41,009 bases of DNA from CAYJAZ01 sp964371865 (GCA_964371865.1 CAYJOR010000021.1:1-41009), one strand, 5' to 3'. Positions 8,491-16,873 are shown, counted from the stretch's first letter. Notes: a model not told the origin generated them from the letters alone. A program made the numbers and translations.

Positions 8491-9423
8491 ATGAATATAG
8501 ATACTAAAGTAAAGTTTACTTCGTCAAGAGAAACTCTTGTATTAAAAAATCCAATATTAACTGCTTCCGGTACTTTCGGGAACGGTCCTGAATTTGCACC
8601 TTATGGCGATCTTACTACATTAGGTGGTATTGTTGTAAAAGGTTTAAGTCTTACAGCAAGAGAAGGTAATCCATCTCCACGTATAGCAGAAACTTCTTCA
8701 GGTATGCTTAATGCTATTGGTCTTCAAAACGATGGTATAGAAAATTTTATCACAAAAATCCTACCAACTCTTCCTGTTGATGAACTTCCTGTATTTGCAA
8801 ATATCTATGCTACTTGCTTAGAAGACTTTGTTGAGCTTACTTCTATAGTTGATAAAACACCGGGTATTGCTGCAATTGAAGTAAATATTTCATGTCCAAA
8901 CGTGAAAGAAGGTGGTATCCTTTTTGGGCAAGATCCTAAATTTGCTTATAAAGTTACAGAGGCAGTAAAGAAAGCAGCCGCGAACTTACCTATTATTATT
9001 AAATTGACTCCAAATGTTACTTCTATTGCGGATATTGCAGAAGCGGTTGAAAGTGCAGGTGCTGATTCTTTATCTCTTATTAATACAGTATCTGGTATGG
9101 CTGTTGACATTCGTTCAAGAAAACCACGTCTTGCAAATGTTATAGGTGGACTTTCCGGTCCTGCAATAAAACCTGTTGCTTTACGTTGCCTTTATGAAGT
9201 TCGTAAAAGAGTAAAAATTCCAATTATTGGTATTGGTGGAATTATGAATGCTGAAGATGTTCTAGAATTTTTACTTTTAGGCGCAACAGCAGTTCAAGTT
9301 GGAACAGCTAACTTTGTAGATCCTCAAAGAGTGTTCGACATAGTTCAAGAGCTTCCAGTACTTTTAGATGAATTAGGGTATAGTTCAGTTGCAGAATTTT
9401 GCGAAGACTATTACGGAAAATAA
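8491..9423 (+). CDS. pyrD: Dihydroorotate dehydrogenase, class 1B catalytic subunit
   Basis: FMN enzyme that oxidises dihydroorotate to orotate, the fourth step of UMP synthesis. The 310-residue TIM barrel shows NPILTASGTFG near the N terminus, the substrate segment NAIGLQNDG (75-83) and VNISCPNVKEGG with Cys135, the catalytic base that defines class 1 enzymes (class 2 has Ser). FMN phosphate loops IIGIGGI and AVQVGTAN are present. Pairing with PyrK makes it class 1B. Transcription probably ends or is attenuated at the parS hairpin six bases after the stop codon. Confidence 0.96.
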   Translation: MNIDTKVKFTSSRETLVLKNPILTASGTFGNGPEFAPYGDLTTLGGIVVKGLSLTAREGNPSPRIAETSSGMLNAIGLQNDGIENFITKILPTLPVDELPVFANIYATCLEDFVELTSIVDKTPGIAAIEVNISCPNVKEGGILFGQDPKFAYKVTEAVKKAAANLPIIIKLTPNVTSIADIAEAVESAGADSLSLINTVSGMAVDIRSRKPRLANVIGGLSGPAIKPVALRCLYEVRKRVKIPIIGIGGIMNAEDVLEFLLLGATAVQVGTANFVDPQRVFDIVQELPVLLDELGYSSVAEFCEDYYGK

Positions 9424-9430
9424 ATCACGT

Positions 9431-9446
9431 TGTTTCACGTGAAACA
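9431..9446. promoter_or_regulatory. parS site 1 of tandem pair
   Basis: TGTTTCACGTGAAACA, identical to the 16-bp palindromic parS site bound by chromosomal ParB/Spo0J proteins in many bacteria. Intergenic, after pyrD. Confidence 0.85.
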
Positions 9447-9452
9447 TTAAAA

Positions 9453-9468
9453 AGTTTCACGTGAAACA
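9453..9468. promoter_or_regulatory. parS site 2 of tandem pair
   Basis: AGTTTCACGTGAAACA, 15 of 16 matches to parS. Centre-to-centre distance from the first site is 22 bp, about two helical turns, so ParB dimers on both sites would face the same side. Confidence 0.8.
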
Positions 9469-9486
9469 ATTTTTTTTGGGGTGTAT

Positions 9487-10929
9487 GTGTTTCAAAGAAT
9501 TAGACCTGAAAAGACAATAGAAATTGCGAAATATTTTTCTTGGTTATCATTTTCTATGATAATCGCATCAAGTGTTGTTCTTACTGTTTTTTTAGGTAGG
9601 TCAACACTTACAAGTATTATAGATTCTCAAAAAGAATATCTTACAATTTTATCAGACAATTTCAATAGTCAACTCTTTAGAAGATTTACACTTCCAATCG
9701 CTCTAGCTGAAGATGAAGTTTCCCTTAGAGATCCATCACAGTATCGTTTGTTGAATGAAATTGTTGAAGGACTTATTAGTGGGCTTGAAATTAATGAAGT
9801 GCGCATTCTTGATATTAATGGTATTGTTGCATATTCAACTGAGTACGATGAAATACAAAGCAATGTAGGGCACACTGATAGCATTCAAAAGTTATTCAAA
9901 AGAGAAATACCTCTAATATTTAATGAAACAAATGCTCTTGGCTATATGGAAGCATTTTTCTCTTCAAAAATAGAAAATGATAGTTTTATGCTTGAAGTTT
10001 TGTTTCCTCTCTCAGTGGATAGCGATTTAGCACCATATTTTCAAGATGATTCCATTTTAGGTGTACTTCAAATTTCTGTAGACGTTACTCGAAACTACAA
10101 AGATGCTATTAATAATCAAAGGGTTATTTTTGCAATTTTTTCTGCTTCAAGTTTAATACTTTTTATTTTATTGCAATATATCGCAAGAAAATCAGAAATT
10201 CTCATTCAAGAAAGAATGGAAAAAAATAAGCAACTAGAAGCGCAACTTCATCAGCAAGAAAAGCTCGCCAGTATGGGTAGAGTAGTTGCATCTATTGCAC
10301 ATGAGATAAGAAATCCTTTAGGTATTATTCAATCAAGTACAGAATTACTCCGTTCAAGGAATAAAGATATCTTAGATAATCCTTCTCGTAGAATTTTAGA
10401 TGCTACTCTCGATGAAACGAAAAGACTAGGAGAAGTTGTAAACGATTTTCTTGATTATGCAAGACCAAGAACTCCAAAGTTCAAAAATGTAGATATATCA
10501 TTCTCAATTAAAAAAGCACTTGCATTTTTAGATAATAAAATAAAAACTGATGGTGTGGATGTACAAATTACAATGAATGATGCAATTATTGTTCAGGGTG
10601 AAGAAGAAATTCTTTATCGTGCAATATATAATGTTATATCAAACGCACTACAGGCTTTAGAAGAGGAAGACAGAAAAATCCTTTCAATTAGCGTAATTGA
10701 TAATGATGAATTTACAGAAATAAAAATTTCAGATAGTGGAAAAGGCTTTTCAGAAGAAGCTCTTTCTAAAGCTCTTGATCCATTTTTTACAACAAAAGAA
10801 ACTGGAACTGGTTTAGGGCTGCCTATTGTAAAATCTATAATTGAAGCGCATAATGGAGTGCTTACCCTTTCAAATAATGAAGAGGGTGGTGCTTGTGTTT
10901 CGATATCCTTTAATAAGAAAAATAATTAA
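9487..10929 (+). CDS. Sensor histidine kinase, NtrB-like, membrane-bound
   Basis: Autophosphorylating sensor partner of the adjacent regulator. The 480-residue form has a membrane helix (about 18-38), a periplasmic sensing region (about 40-210), a second helix (about 213-233), a short coiled coil, then the H box SIAHEIRNPL with His272. The ATPase domain has N box NVISNALQAL, G1 DSGKGFS, F box DPFFTTK and G2 GTGLGLPIV. GTG at 9487 is preferred because GGGG ends 5 bases before it; GTG at 9481 is the alternative and overlaps that GGGG. The gene begins directly after the parS hairpin, leaving no space for a promoter of its own. The stimulus is unknown. Confidence 0.9.
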   Translation: MFQRIRPEKTIEIAKYFSWLSFSMIIASSVVLTVFLGRSTLTSIIDSQKEYLTILSDNFNSQLFRRFTLPIALAEDEVSLRDPSQYRLLNEIVEGLISGLEINEVRILDINGIVAYSTEYDEIQSNVGHTDSIQKLFKREIPLIFNETNALGYMEAFFSSKIENDSFMLEVLFPLSVDSDLAPYFQDDSILGVLQISVDVTRNYKDAINNQRVIFAIFSASSLILFILLQYIARKSEILIQERMEKNKQLEAQLHQQEKLASMGRVVASIAHEIRNPLGIIQSSTELLRSRNKDILDNPSRRILDATLDETKRLGEVVNDFLDYARPRTPKFKNVDISFSIKKALAFLDNKIKTDGVDVQITMNDAIIVQGEEEILYRAIYNVISNALQALEEEDRKILSISVIDNDEFTEIKISDSGKGFSEEALSKALDPFFTTKETGTGLGLPIVKSIIEAHNGVLTLSNNEEGGACVSISFNKKNN

Positions 10930-10941
10930 TAAGAGGCGAAC

Positions 10942-12318
10942 ATGCTAGGTGAAACTCATATTCTTATAGTTGATGATGAAAAAAATTATCTTCTGGTTTT
11001 AGAAACATTACTTATTGATGCAGGTTATAAAGTTACAGCTCTTTCAGATCCTGAAACAGCAATTGCACTGCTTTCTGAATCTGATGTGGATGTTCTAGTT
11101 ACAGACTTAAAAATGCCAAAACTTACAGGCAGAGATATTCTTAATCATGTAAAAAAGAATTACTCACACATACCGGTTCTTATAATGACAGCCTTTGGCT
11201 CTATCGAGTCAGCAGTTGATCTTATGAAAGAGGGCGCATTTGACTATATCACAAAACCATTTTCTAATGATGAATTAATTATAAGTGTCCATAATGCTTC
11301 TAAACTAGCTCAAGCTCACAGACAATATAAAATTTTACAAGAAAGTATTGCAGAAAAATACTCCGATGAACATATTATTGGTCAATCTAAAGTAATGCGA
11401 GAAGTACGTTCTTTAGTTGATCATGCTGCTAAGTTAAAGACTCCTGTTATGATTAAAGGTGAAAGAGGAACCGGAAAAAAACTTATTGCAAAAGCAATAC
11501 ACTATTCATCAGAAAGAAAAGAAAAACCTTTTGTTGCTGTGAGTTGTAAATCTTATAATCCACAAACTTTTGAAGAAGAACTTTACGGCTACGAATCAGA
11601 TAATGATGGAACTACAACTCTTAAAAGAGGTAAAATAGAGCAGTCTCACGGCGGCACTCTATTTTTAGAAGATGTTTCTGAGCTTAATTTAGAGGCTCAA
11701 GGGCATCTTTTTGAAATTCTCAATACAAAAGAACTCAAGAGAGTAAATAGCAAAAAATCAATTCCGGTTGATTTAAGACCAATAGTAAGCACAACAAAAG
11801 ATATAAAAGAAATGCTTAGTGTTGGTTCTTTCCGAGAAGATTTATACTATCTTCTTAATATCATAGAAATTAAAATGCCTTCTCTTAGAGAACGACGTGA
11901 AGATATTCCAGAGCTTGTTGGATTCTTTTCACATAAAATCGCTAAAGAACATGGCATGGATGATAAGAGATTTAGCGCAGAAGCTTTGAATTATTTATCA
12001 GGATATGATTGGGAAGGGAATATCATGCAACTCCAAAACGTACTTGAAAGATGTATTGTGCTTGTTGCAAGTGACCTAATAAGTGACAATGATCTTCCAC
12101 CTGAAATTAGAGATGAAGAAGCACAATTTAAAAGCGCTGTTGACCTCCTTCCTTATGAGTTGAAATTGGCGGACACTTTAGATAAAATTGAAGCTGCTCT
12201 TATCCGTAGAGCTTTAGTTAAATCTGATTTTGTTCAAGCACATGCAGCGGACAGATTAGGAATTTCTCGCTCATTAATCCAGTACAAATTAAAAAAATAC
12301 AACATTACAGGGCATTAA
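10942..12318 (+). CDS. NtrC-family response regulator with degenerate AAA+ domain
   Basis: 458 residues: receiver domain with Asp11, Asp12, phospho-acceptor Asp55, Thr83 and Lys105; AAA+ domain from about 143; Fis-type helix-turn-helix at about 413-458 (HAADRLGISRSLIQYKLKKY). Several AAA+ hallmarks are changed. The Walker A GERGTGKK (173-180) is fair, but the GAFTGA loop that touches sigma-54 is replaced by GYESDNDGTTTLKRG, Walker B reads FLED instead of FLDE (241-244), FRxDLYYR is FREDLYYL (second Arg lost), and the sensor II NVREL is NIMQL. It probably cannot open sigma-54 promoters and may act as a plain DNA-binding regulator. GAGG precedes the start, 12 bases after the kinase. Confidence 0.88.
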   Translation: MLGETHILIVDDEKNYLLVLETLLIDAGYKVTALSDPETAIALLSESDVDVLVTDLKMPKLTGRDILNHVKKNYSHIPVLIMTAFGSIESAVDLMKEGAFDYITKPFSNDELIISVHNASKLAQAHRQYKILQESIAEKYSDEHIIGQSKVMREVRSLVDHAAKLKTPVMIKGERGTGKKLIAKAIHYSSERKEKPFVAVSCKSYNPQTFEEELYGYESDNDGTTTLKRGKIEQSHGGTLFLEDVSELNLEAQGHLFEILNTKELKRVNSKKSIPVDLRPIVSTTKDIKEMLSVGSFREDLYYLLNIIEIKMPSLRERREDIPELVGFFSHKIAKEHGMDDKRFSAEALNYLSGYDWEGNIMQLQNVLERCIVLVASDLISDNDLPPEIRDEEAQFKSAVDLLPYELKLADTLDKIEAALIRRALVKSDFVQAHAADRLGISRSLIQYKLKKYNITGH

Positions 12319-12356
12319 TTTCTAGAAATTCTATCTAGACTATACTATTAAAGCTT

Positions 12357-12403
12357 AAAGAGAAATGTAGTTATTTAGCTAACTATTTTTCTCTTTTTTT
12401 TTT
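12357..12403 (+). terminator. Terminator after response regulator
   Basis: Nested stems AAAGAGAAA/TTTCTCTTT and TAGTTA/TAACTA with a central TTTAGC loop, followed by a run of Ts. Lies 39 bases past the stop codon. Confidence 0.7.
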
Positions 12404-12446
12404 AAATAAAAAGTTGCTAACTTTTGGTCTATAGTGCTTTTTTTGC

Positions 12447-12475
12447 TTGACAATCTTCTCACAAGAAGTCAATAT
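12447..12475 (+). promoter_or_regulatory. Candidate promoter of aldo/keto reductase gene
   Basis: A perfect -35 TTGACA (12447-12452) stands 17 bp before CAATAT; a better -10 (TATATT, 12473-12478) would need 20 bp. The -35 is clear, the -10 is not. Confidence 0.35.
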
Positions 12476-12503
12476 ATTAAAAATTATACTATGAGGAATG
12501 GCT

Positions 12504-13673
12504 ATGCAGTATCGCCCACTCGGTAAAACAGGATTAAATGTTAGTGTTCTAGGTTTTGGATTAATGCGTTTACCTTGTTTACCTTTCACAGAAGAAAAAA
12601 TTCCTACTGTCGATGTAAAAAAAACAGAAGAGTTATTTAATCTTTCTCTTGATTTAGGTATTAACTATTTTGATACTGCGCTTGTTTATCATGGTGAACA
12701 ATCAGAAAGAATTCTCGGTGACTTGATGAAAAAAAGTAATCGTAGACAAGATATTTATGTTTCGACTAAAATGCCTTGCTCAAAAATTACTTCAAGCGAC
12801 CATTTTGAAAGATTCTTTAACATGCAATTAGAAAATTTACAAACCGATTATATTGATGTTTATCTAATGCATGCTCTTAACAAAACTCGTTGGGCATTTA
12901 TGAAAAAGCTAGGAGCACTAGAGTTTTTAGAGCAAAAAAAGAAAGAAGGACGCATTAAGCATATTGGCTTTTCTTTCCATGATAACGTTGATGTTTTAAT
13001 GGATATTGTAGATGAATATGATTTTGAAATAGGGCAAATTCAACTAAACTATATAGATACAACTGTTCAAGCCGGTATTGAAGGGTTTTCATATATGGCC
13101 GGAAAGGGAATGGGTATAGCTATTGTTGAGCCACTAAAAGGTGGTACTCTTGCTGAAAGTGTACCTCATGATATTAAAGAGATATGGGATAGTGCTGAAA
13201 TTAAAAGAACGCCTGCTGAATGGGGTATGCGTTGGTTGTTTGATAGAAAAGCAGTATCCTGTGTTTTAAGTGGTATGAATAGCCCTGAACAGCTAATAGA
13301 AAATGCTCGTATTGCTGATGAACATCAAATTCGTTCCCTTACAAGCCAAGAACATCAACTTTATTCACAAGCGCGTTCTGCAATGCTTTCACATGCAGCG
13401 ATTCACTGTACCGGATGCAAATACTGTATGCCATGCGGACACGGAATTAATATTCCGAATATTTTCAGTTTATACAATCAGCTTAATATGTTTAAGAACA
13501 AAAAATGGATTGCAGCTCAATACGCAACAACAATTCTGAATAATGAAAGTGCGCTTGCTTGTAAATCATGTAATAAGTGTATGCGCAAATGCCCACAATC
13601 AATTGATGTTCCAGCTTCACTAAAACTTGCTCATGAAACATTGTCAGCTTTAGTTGAAGAAGAGAAATTATAG
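12504..13673 (+). CDS. Aldo/keto reductase with C-terminal ferredoxin domain
   Basis: An oxidoreductase of unknown substrate. The 389-residue protein has an aldo/keto reductase barrel with the tetrad Asp57, Tyr62, Lys89 and His123 (FDTA, Y, STKMP, LMHAL), followed by two cysteine sets for 4Fe-4S clusters: Cys302, 305, 308, 311 (HCTGCKYCMPC) and Cys353, 356, 359, 363 (ACKSCNKCMRKCP). The combination is a known anaerobe family in which the clusters may exchange electrons with ferredoxin. I place the start at 12504 (MQYRPLGKTGL), since GAGG at 12493-12496 is only one base from the upstream ATG at 12498 but 7 bases from this one. Terminators flank the regulator gene and the cheW region. Confidence 0.9.
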   Translation: MQYRPLGKTGLNVSVLGFGLMRLPCLPFTEEKIPTVDVKKTEELFNLSLDLGINYFDTALVYHGEQSERILGDLMKKSNRRQDIYVSTKMPCSKITSSDHFERFFNMQLENLQTDYIDVYLMHALNKTRWAFMKKLGALEFLEQKKKEGRIKHIGFSFHDNVDVLMDIVDEYDFEIGQIQLNYIDTTVQAGIEGFSYMAGKGMGIAIVEPLKGGTLAESVPHDIKEIWDSAEIKRTPAEWGMRWLFDRKAVSCVLSGMNSPEQLIENARIADEHQIRSLTSQEHQLYSQARSAMLSHAAIHCTGCKYCMPCGHGINIPNIFSLYNQLNMFKNKKWIAAQYATTILNNESALACKSCNKCMRKCPQSIDVPASLKLAHETLSALVEEEKL

Positions 13674-13746
13674 TCTAAAGAAAATTATGCTTTGTCCGAT
13701 AATTAAGGATATGTTTGCAAAATCTTTTAAATGATGGGAAAAACTT

Positions 13747-14235
13747 ATGTCATACGAAGCTGAAAACCATGAAGTTATGAATGAAACTGTTGCAGAGGAC
13801 ATTATCCAAGTTGTTACGTTCTTTATAGCAGAAGAAGAATTTGCTGTTGAAATACTTGATGTTCATGAAATTATACGTCTTATACAAATAACCCCTGTGC
13901 CTAATGTTGCTGAATTTTTAGAGGGTGTAATAAATTTACGTGGTAAAGTAATTCCAGTGATTAATCTAAGAAAACGTTTTGATTTGCCGCGCATAGCTAA
14001 TTCAGGAAAAACAAGAATTATTGTTATGGAACTACGCCAAAAAATTATGGGATTCCTTGTTGATGAAGTTTCTGAAGTTCTTAGTATAAGCAAAAATATT
14101 ATTGAAGAAACACCTCCAATTGTAGCCGGAGTTGATGCTGAATATATACGTGGCGTTGCGAATATGGCAAATGGTTTGTTGATTATTTTAGAACTTGAAG
14201 CCTTATTAGAAGTTAGTCCACTCGTTAATTATTAG
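13747..14235 (+). CDS. cheW: Chemotaxis coupling protein CheW
   Basis: Scaffold that links chemoreceptors to the kinase CheA. The 162 residues follow the CheW fold: QVVTFFIAEEEFAVEILDVHEII, PVPNVAEFLEGVINLRGKVIPVINLRKRF, KTRIIVME, then LVDEVSEVL and IRGVAN, in order. The highly conserved NLRGKVIPVINLR is intact. It is a solitary gene with no cheA or receptors nearby, so it may serve a system encoded elsewhere. A short acidic N-terminal extension (about 20 residues) precedes the domain. Followed by 181 bases of AT-rich sequence and then a terminator. Confidence 0.95.
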   Translation: MSYEAENHEVMNETVAEDIIQVVTFFIAEEEFAVEILDVHEIIRLIQITPVPNVAEFLEGVINLRGKVIPVINLRKRFDLPRIANSGKTRIIVMELRQKIMGFLVDEVSEVLSISKNIIEETPPIVAGVDAEYIRGVANMANGLLIILELEALLEVSPLVNY

Positions 14236-14416
14236 GGTATCTTTCTAAATTAATTTTTATGTCTTTTGGCATTTACCAAGTGGAACGGAAAGATGGTTTT
14301 TTACTAAATTTATGTATGTTTTTATATACTTCACTTCATAAAAATCATTTTTTATTGAAAATTCTACAAAATTTCTTCATTTAGAAACACACTCTAATTT
14401 TTTATAGTAAAACCTT

Positions 14417-14455
14417 AAAAAAGGAACACATTTTCAAAATGTAGTTCCTTTTTTT
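14417..14455 (+). terminator. Terminator between cheW and HD gene
   Basis: GGAAC-A-CATTTT pairs with AAAATG-TA-GTTCC around a one-base centre, flanked by six As on the left and seven Ts on the right; perfect A/T flanks extend the stem. Works in either direction by sequence; cheW is the likely client. Confidence 0.7.
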
Positions 14456-14516
14456 ATTGATTATAGAAGCTAAAAAATATATAATTTAGAAGAAATATTA
14501 TAAATAAAGGATAAGT

Positions 14517-15767
14517 ATGAGCAGAATCAGAAAGAGTTTATTACATACAGTTTTTTCCGGGTTTAATATGCGCCGCTGGAATGATAAGTTACGCCCTACA
14601 GAACTTTATGAAATTGATAAACAAGCCCATAAAATGATAATAGCCTTTATCTTAGCTTATAGCACAGAGTGCGAATCAGAAGAGCATAGAACAGAACTAC
14701 TGCACGAACTTATTGAGTGTAGTCTATTTGATTATTTTTATAGAATTGTCACTACTGATTTAAAACCACCTCTTTTTTATCAAATCAAAGCAAATAAAAA
14801 TCATTATCAAAAACTTACTCTTTATGTTGAAAGAGAACTTCAACCTATTCTAGAAATATTTAATGATGAATTTTTTTCAGAATTTAAAAAATATCATAAA
14901 GGTGAAAAGCAGTTTAGTCATACTTTAACAGAAGATATTTTAAAGGCATCACATTTATTTGCATCAGAGTGGGAATTCAATCTCATTAAAGATTTGAATA
15001 AATTTGATGCAGAAATTCAGTTTATTGAAAAAGATTTTAAAGATAAATTATCAGCTTTAACAGAAGTTGATGGTTTAGCTGAGTTAAAAAATATTCTTGA
15101 TAGTTCAGCAGCACTAGGTTCTTTCGCGCATTTTTGTGGACAATTAAGATTTCAATTAAGGTGGTCACAAGAACCGAGATTGCCTTTAACTTCTGTTTTA
15201 GGACATATGTTTTTTGTTGCTACAATGGCATATTTTGTGAGTATAGATGTAGGTGCGTGCAAAAAGCTTAAAGTAAATAACTTCTTCTGTGGTTTATTCC
15301 ATGATTTACCCGAACTCTTAACAAGAGATATTATTACTCCAGTAAAAAATTCATCAAAAGAATTGCCAGATTTTATTAAAGAATATGAACATATGGAATT
15401 AAATCGTAAAATTCTCAACCCATTAAGTGAAGCAGGTTATACAAACATTGTAAATCCGCTCACCTACCTACTAGGGTTAACAATTGACGGGGAGTTTAAA
15501 GCCTGTTACACAAAAGGAGATAAAATTGTTGGCTGTACAACAGAAAACATTTACTCTTCCTATAATCGAGATGAATGTAATCCTAAAGATGGTGAACTTA
15601 TAAAAGCTTGTGACGTTTTGGGTGCTTTTATGGAAGCGCATACTTCGATACGTCATGGAGTCTCATCTTCACAAATTCTTGAAGCTTCTATCAGGATAAG
15701 GAGTAAAATCCCAAATCCTCTTTCGGAGTTAATTGATTTTAAAGCTCTTCTTGCGGACTTCGATTAG
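14517..15767 (+). CDS. HD-domain phosphohydrolase (YfbR/COG1896-like)
   Basis: Predicted metal-dependent phosphohydrolase. The 416 residues contain a C-terminal HD domain with His230 (SVLGHMFFVATMAY), His262-Asp263 in FFCGLFHDLPELLTRDIITPVK and Asp366 (KACDVLGAF). The stretch LTRDIITPVK resembles LTGDLPTPVK of the 5'-deoxyribonucleotidase YfbR. The N-terminal 200 residues are helical, with a conserved-looking block (RPTELYEIDKQAHKMIIAFILAY split over 26-48) and no signal or membrane segment, so the protein is cytosolic. It is twice the length of YfbR, so the substrate should not be taken from it. AAGGATAAGT precedes the ATG. Confidence 0.8.
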   Translation: MSRIRKSLLHTVFSGFNMRRWNDKLRPTELYEIDKQAHKMIIAFILAYSTECESEEHRTELLHELIECSLFDYFYRIVTTDLKPPLFYQIKANKNHYQKLTLYVERELQPILEIFNDEFFSEFKKYHKGEKQFSHTLTEDILKASHLFASEWEFNLIKDLNKFDAEIQFIEKDFKDKLSALTEVDGLAELKNILDSSAALGSFAHFCGQLRFQLRWSQEPRLPLTSVLGHMFFVATMAYFVSIDVGACKKLKVNNFFCGLFHDLPELLTRDIITPVKNSSKELPDFIKEYEHMELNRKILNPLSEAGYTNIVNPLTYLLGLTIDGEFKACYTKGDKIVGCTTENIYSSYNRDECNPKDGELIKACDVLGAFMEAHTSIRHGVSSSQILEASIRIRSKIPNPLSELIDFKALLADFD

Positions 15768-15821
15768 AAGTTTATCTATTTTTTAAGAATTTTTATATAA
15801 AACCTCTAACAATAGAAAGTT

Positions 15822-16367
15822 ATGAAACAAGAAATTAATAATGACCTTCTCCTAAAGAAGATATCATCTGATAGTTGTATTAGTCTTATAGGCATGCCAT
15901 CTGTAGGAAAAAGCACAGTAGGGTTTATGCTAGCTGAAGAGATTAATTTTGCGCATCTTGATAGTGACTATGTTATCGAATCACTCTATGGTGTGAATCT
16001 CCAACAAATTACCGATAGTTTGACTAAAGAGAAATTTCTCGATTTAGAAGGAGAAGTAATCTCTAAGCTACTTGTTAAACGTACTGTCATATCTACAGGG
16101 GGTTCAGTTGTATATAGAGATTGGGCGATGGAAAAACTTAAAGCATTAGGACCTTGCGTATTTTTATCAACATCACTTGATATTATACTCGAAAGACTCG
16201 CACTTCATCCTGATAGAGGAATAGCAATCGGGCCAAATCAAACAATAGAAGATTTGTTTAATGAACGTATGGCTCTGTATACAAAATATGCAGACTTTAC
16301 AGTTAATGTTTCACGTGAAACAACCCCAAAACAAGTCGTTCAAGCGATAATAAATAATTATAAGTAA
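15822..16367 (+). CDS. Shikimate kinase-like small-molecule kinase (possible homoserine kinase)
   Basis: A P-loop kinase of the shikimate kinase fold, 181 residues: Walker A GMPSVGKS (24-31), LDSDYVIE with Asp47 and Asp49, FLDLEGEVI (72-80), STGGSVV (91-97), lid HPDRGIA (129-135) and ERMALYTKYADF with Arg149. Genuine shikimate kinases have FRxxE; here that shikimate-contacting Arg is Leu73, and the third Gly of the GGG motif is Ser95. Hence the substrate may differ. From memory, a shikimate kinase-like protein of Desulfovibrio was reported to serve as homoserine kinase; that is a candidate role, not shown here. First gene of a five-gene operon; a parS site lies in its 3' end. Confidence 0.7.
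   Translation: MKQEINNDLLLKKISSDSCISLIGMPSVGKSTVGFMLAEEINFAHLDSDYVIESLYGVNLQQITDSLTKEKFLDLEGEVISKLLVKRTVISTGGSVVYRDWAMEKLKALGPCVFLSTSLDIILERLALHPDRGIAIGPNQTIEDLFNERMALYTKYADFTVNVSRETTPKQVVQAIINNYK
16307..16322. promoter_or_regulatory. parS site inside the shikimate kinase-like gene
   Basis: TGTTTCACGTGAAACA, an exact 16-mer parS, read in frame as Val-Ser-Arg-Glu-Thr near the C terminus. About 6.85 kb from the tandem pair. Confidence 0.85.
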
Positions 16368-16371
16368 ACTC

Positions 16372-16866
16372 ATGCAAGATTTATCATTTACTCAACGTAT
16401 TGTTGTAGGCATAGCAAGATTAGAACCTTCAGGTTTAGTTCCGTTTGCACCGGGAACATGGGGTTCTTTATTTGCGTTAATAATAGGGTATTTTTGTTTT
16501 TTACCTCTTCCATTTTTAGCAAGAATCATTTCGCTTGTCGCTCTTTTTTTTGTTGGAACTTGGGCTTCGGATATTGCTGAAAAAGCTCTGAATGCAAAAG
16601 ATCCATCTTCAATTGTTATAGATGAGCTTGTCGGATTGTGGATAGTGCTTCTTCCTATTTATACATTGGGGCAGGATATAAAAGATACATTAATCCAACT
16701 TAGCATAGCATTTGTTCTTTTTAGATTTTTTGATATTTTAAAAATCTATCCTATAGCAAAGTTAGAGACAATTTTTTCCGGTGGATTAGGAATAATGCTT
16801 GATGATGTTCTTGCTGGAATTTATGCGCTTTTATGCTTCTTATTGATAAAACATTTCTTTTTATAG
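16372..16866 (+). CDS. pgpA: Phosphatidylglycerophosphatase A
   Basis: Removes the terminal phosphate of phosphatidylglycerophosphate to give phosphatidylglycerol at the inner membrane. The 164 residues carry the PgpA signatures PGTWGSL (28-34), KDPSSIVIDELVG (75-87) with the conserved acidic pair, and LDDVLAGIYA near 143-152, with about four membrane helices. It starts 4 bases after the preceding stop codon and is followed by ruvX after 7 bases, so it is part of the operon. No oddities. Confidence 0.93.
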   Translation: MQDLSFTQRIVVGIARLEPSGLVPFAPGTWGSLFALIIGYFCFLPLPFLARIISLVALFFVGTWASDIAEKALNAKDPSSIVIDELVGLWIVLLPIYTLGQDIKDTLIQLSIAFVLFRFFDILKIYPIAKLETIFSGGLGIMLDDVLAGIYALLCFLLIKHFFL

Positions 16867-16873
16867 GTGAACT

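Larger units (their letters stand above)
9430..9477 (+). terminator. Intrinsic terminator/attenuator built from two parS sites
   Basis: Arms 9430-9445 and 9454-9469 are perfectly complementary over 16 bp, the loop is eight bases (ATTAAAAA), and eight Ts follow (9470-9477). Each arm is itself a parS palindrome. It lies six bases after the pyrD stop, and the next gene starts within 10 bases, so this is either a leaky terminator or an attenuator for the two-component genes. The fold is seen directly; the function is inferred. Confidence 0.65.

Noticed and set aside
10942..12318. The regulator as the activator of the sigma-54 promoter at flgE
   Set aside because: It lacks GAFTGA and has altered Walker B, arginine-finger and sensor II residues, so sigma-54 activation is unlikely.
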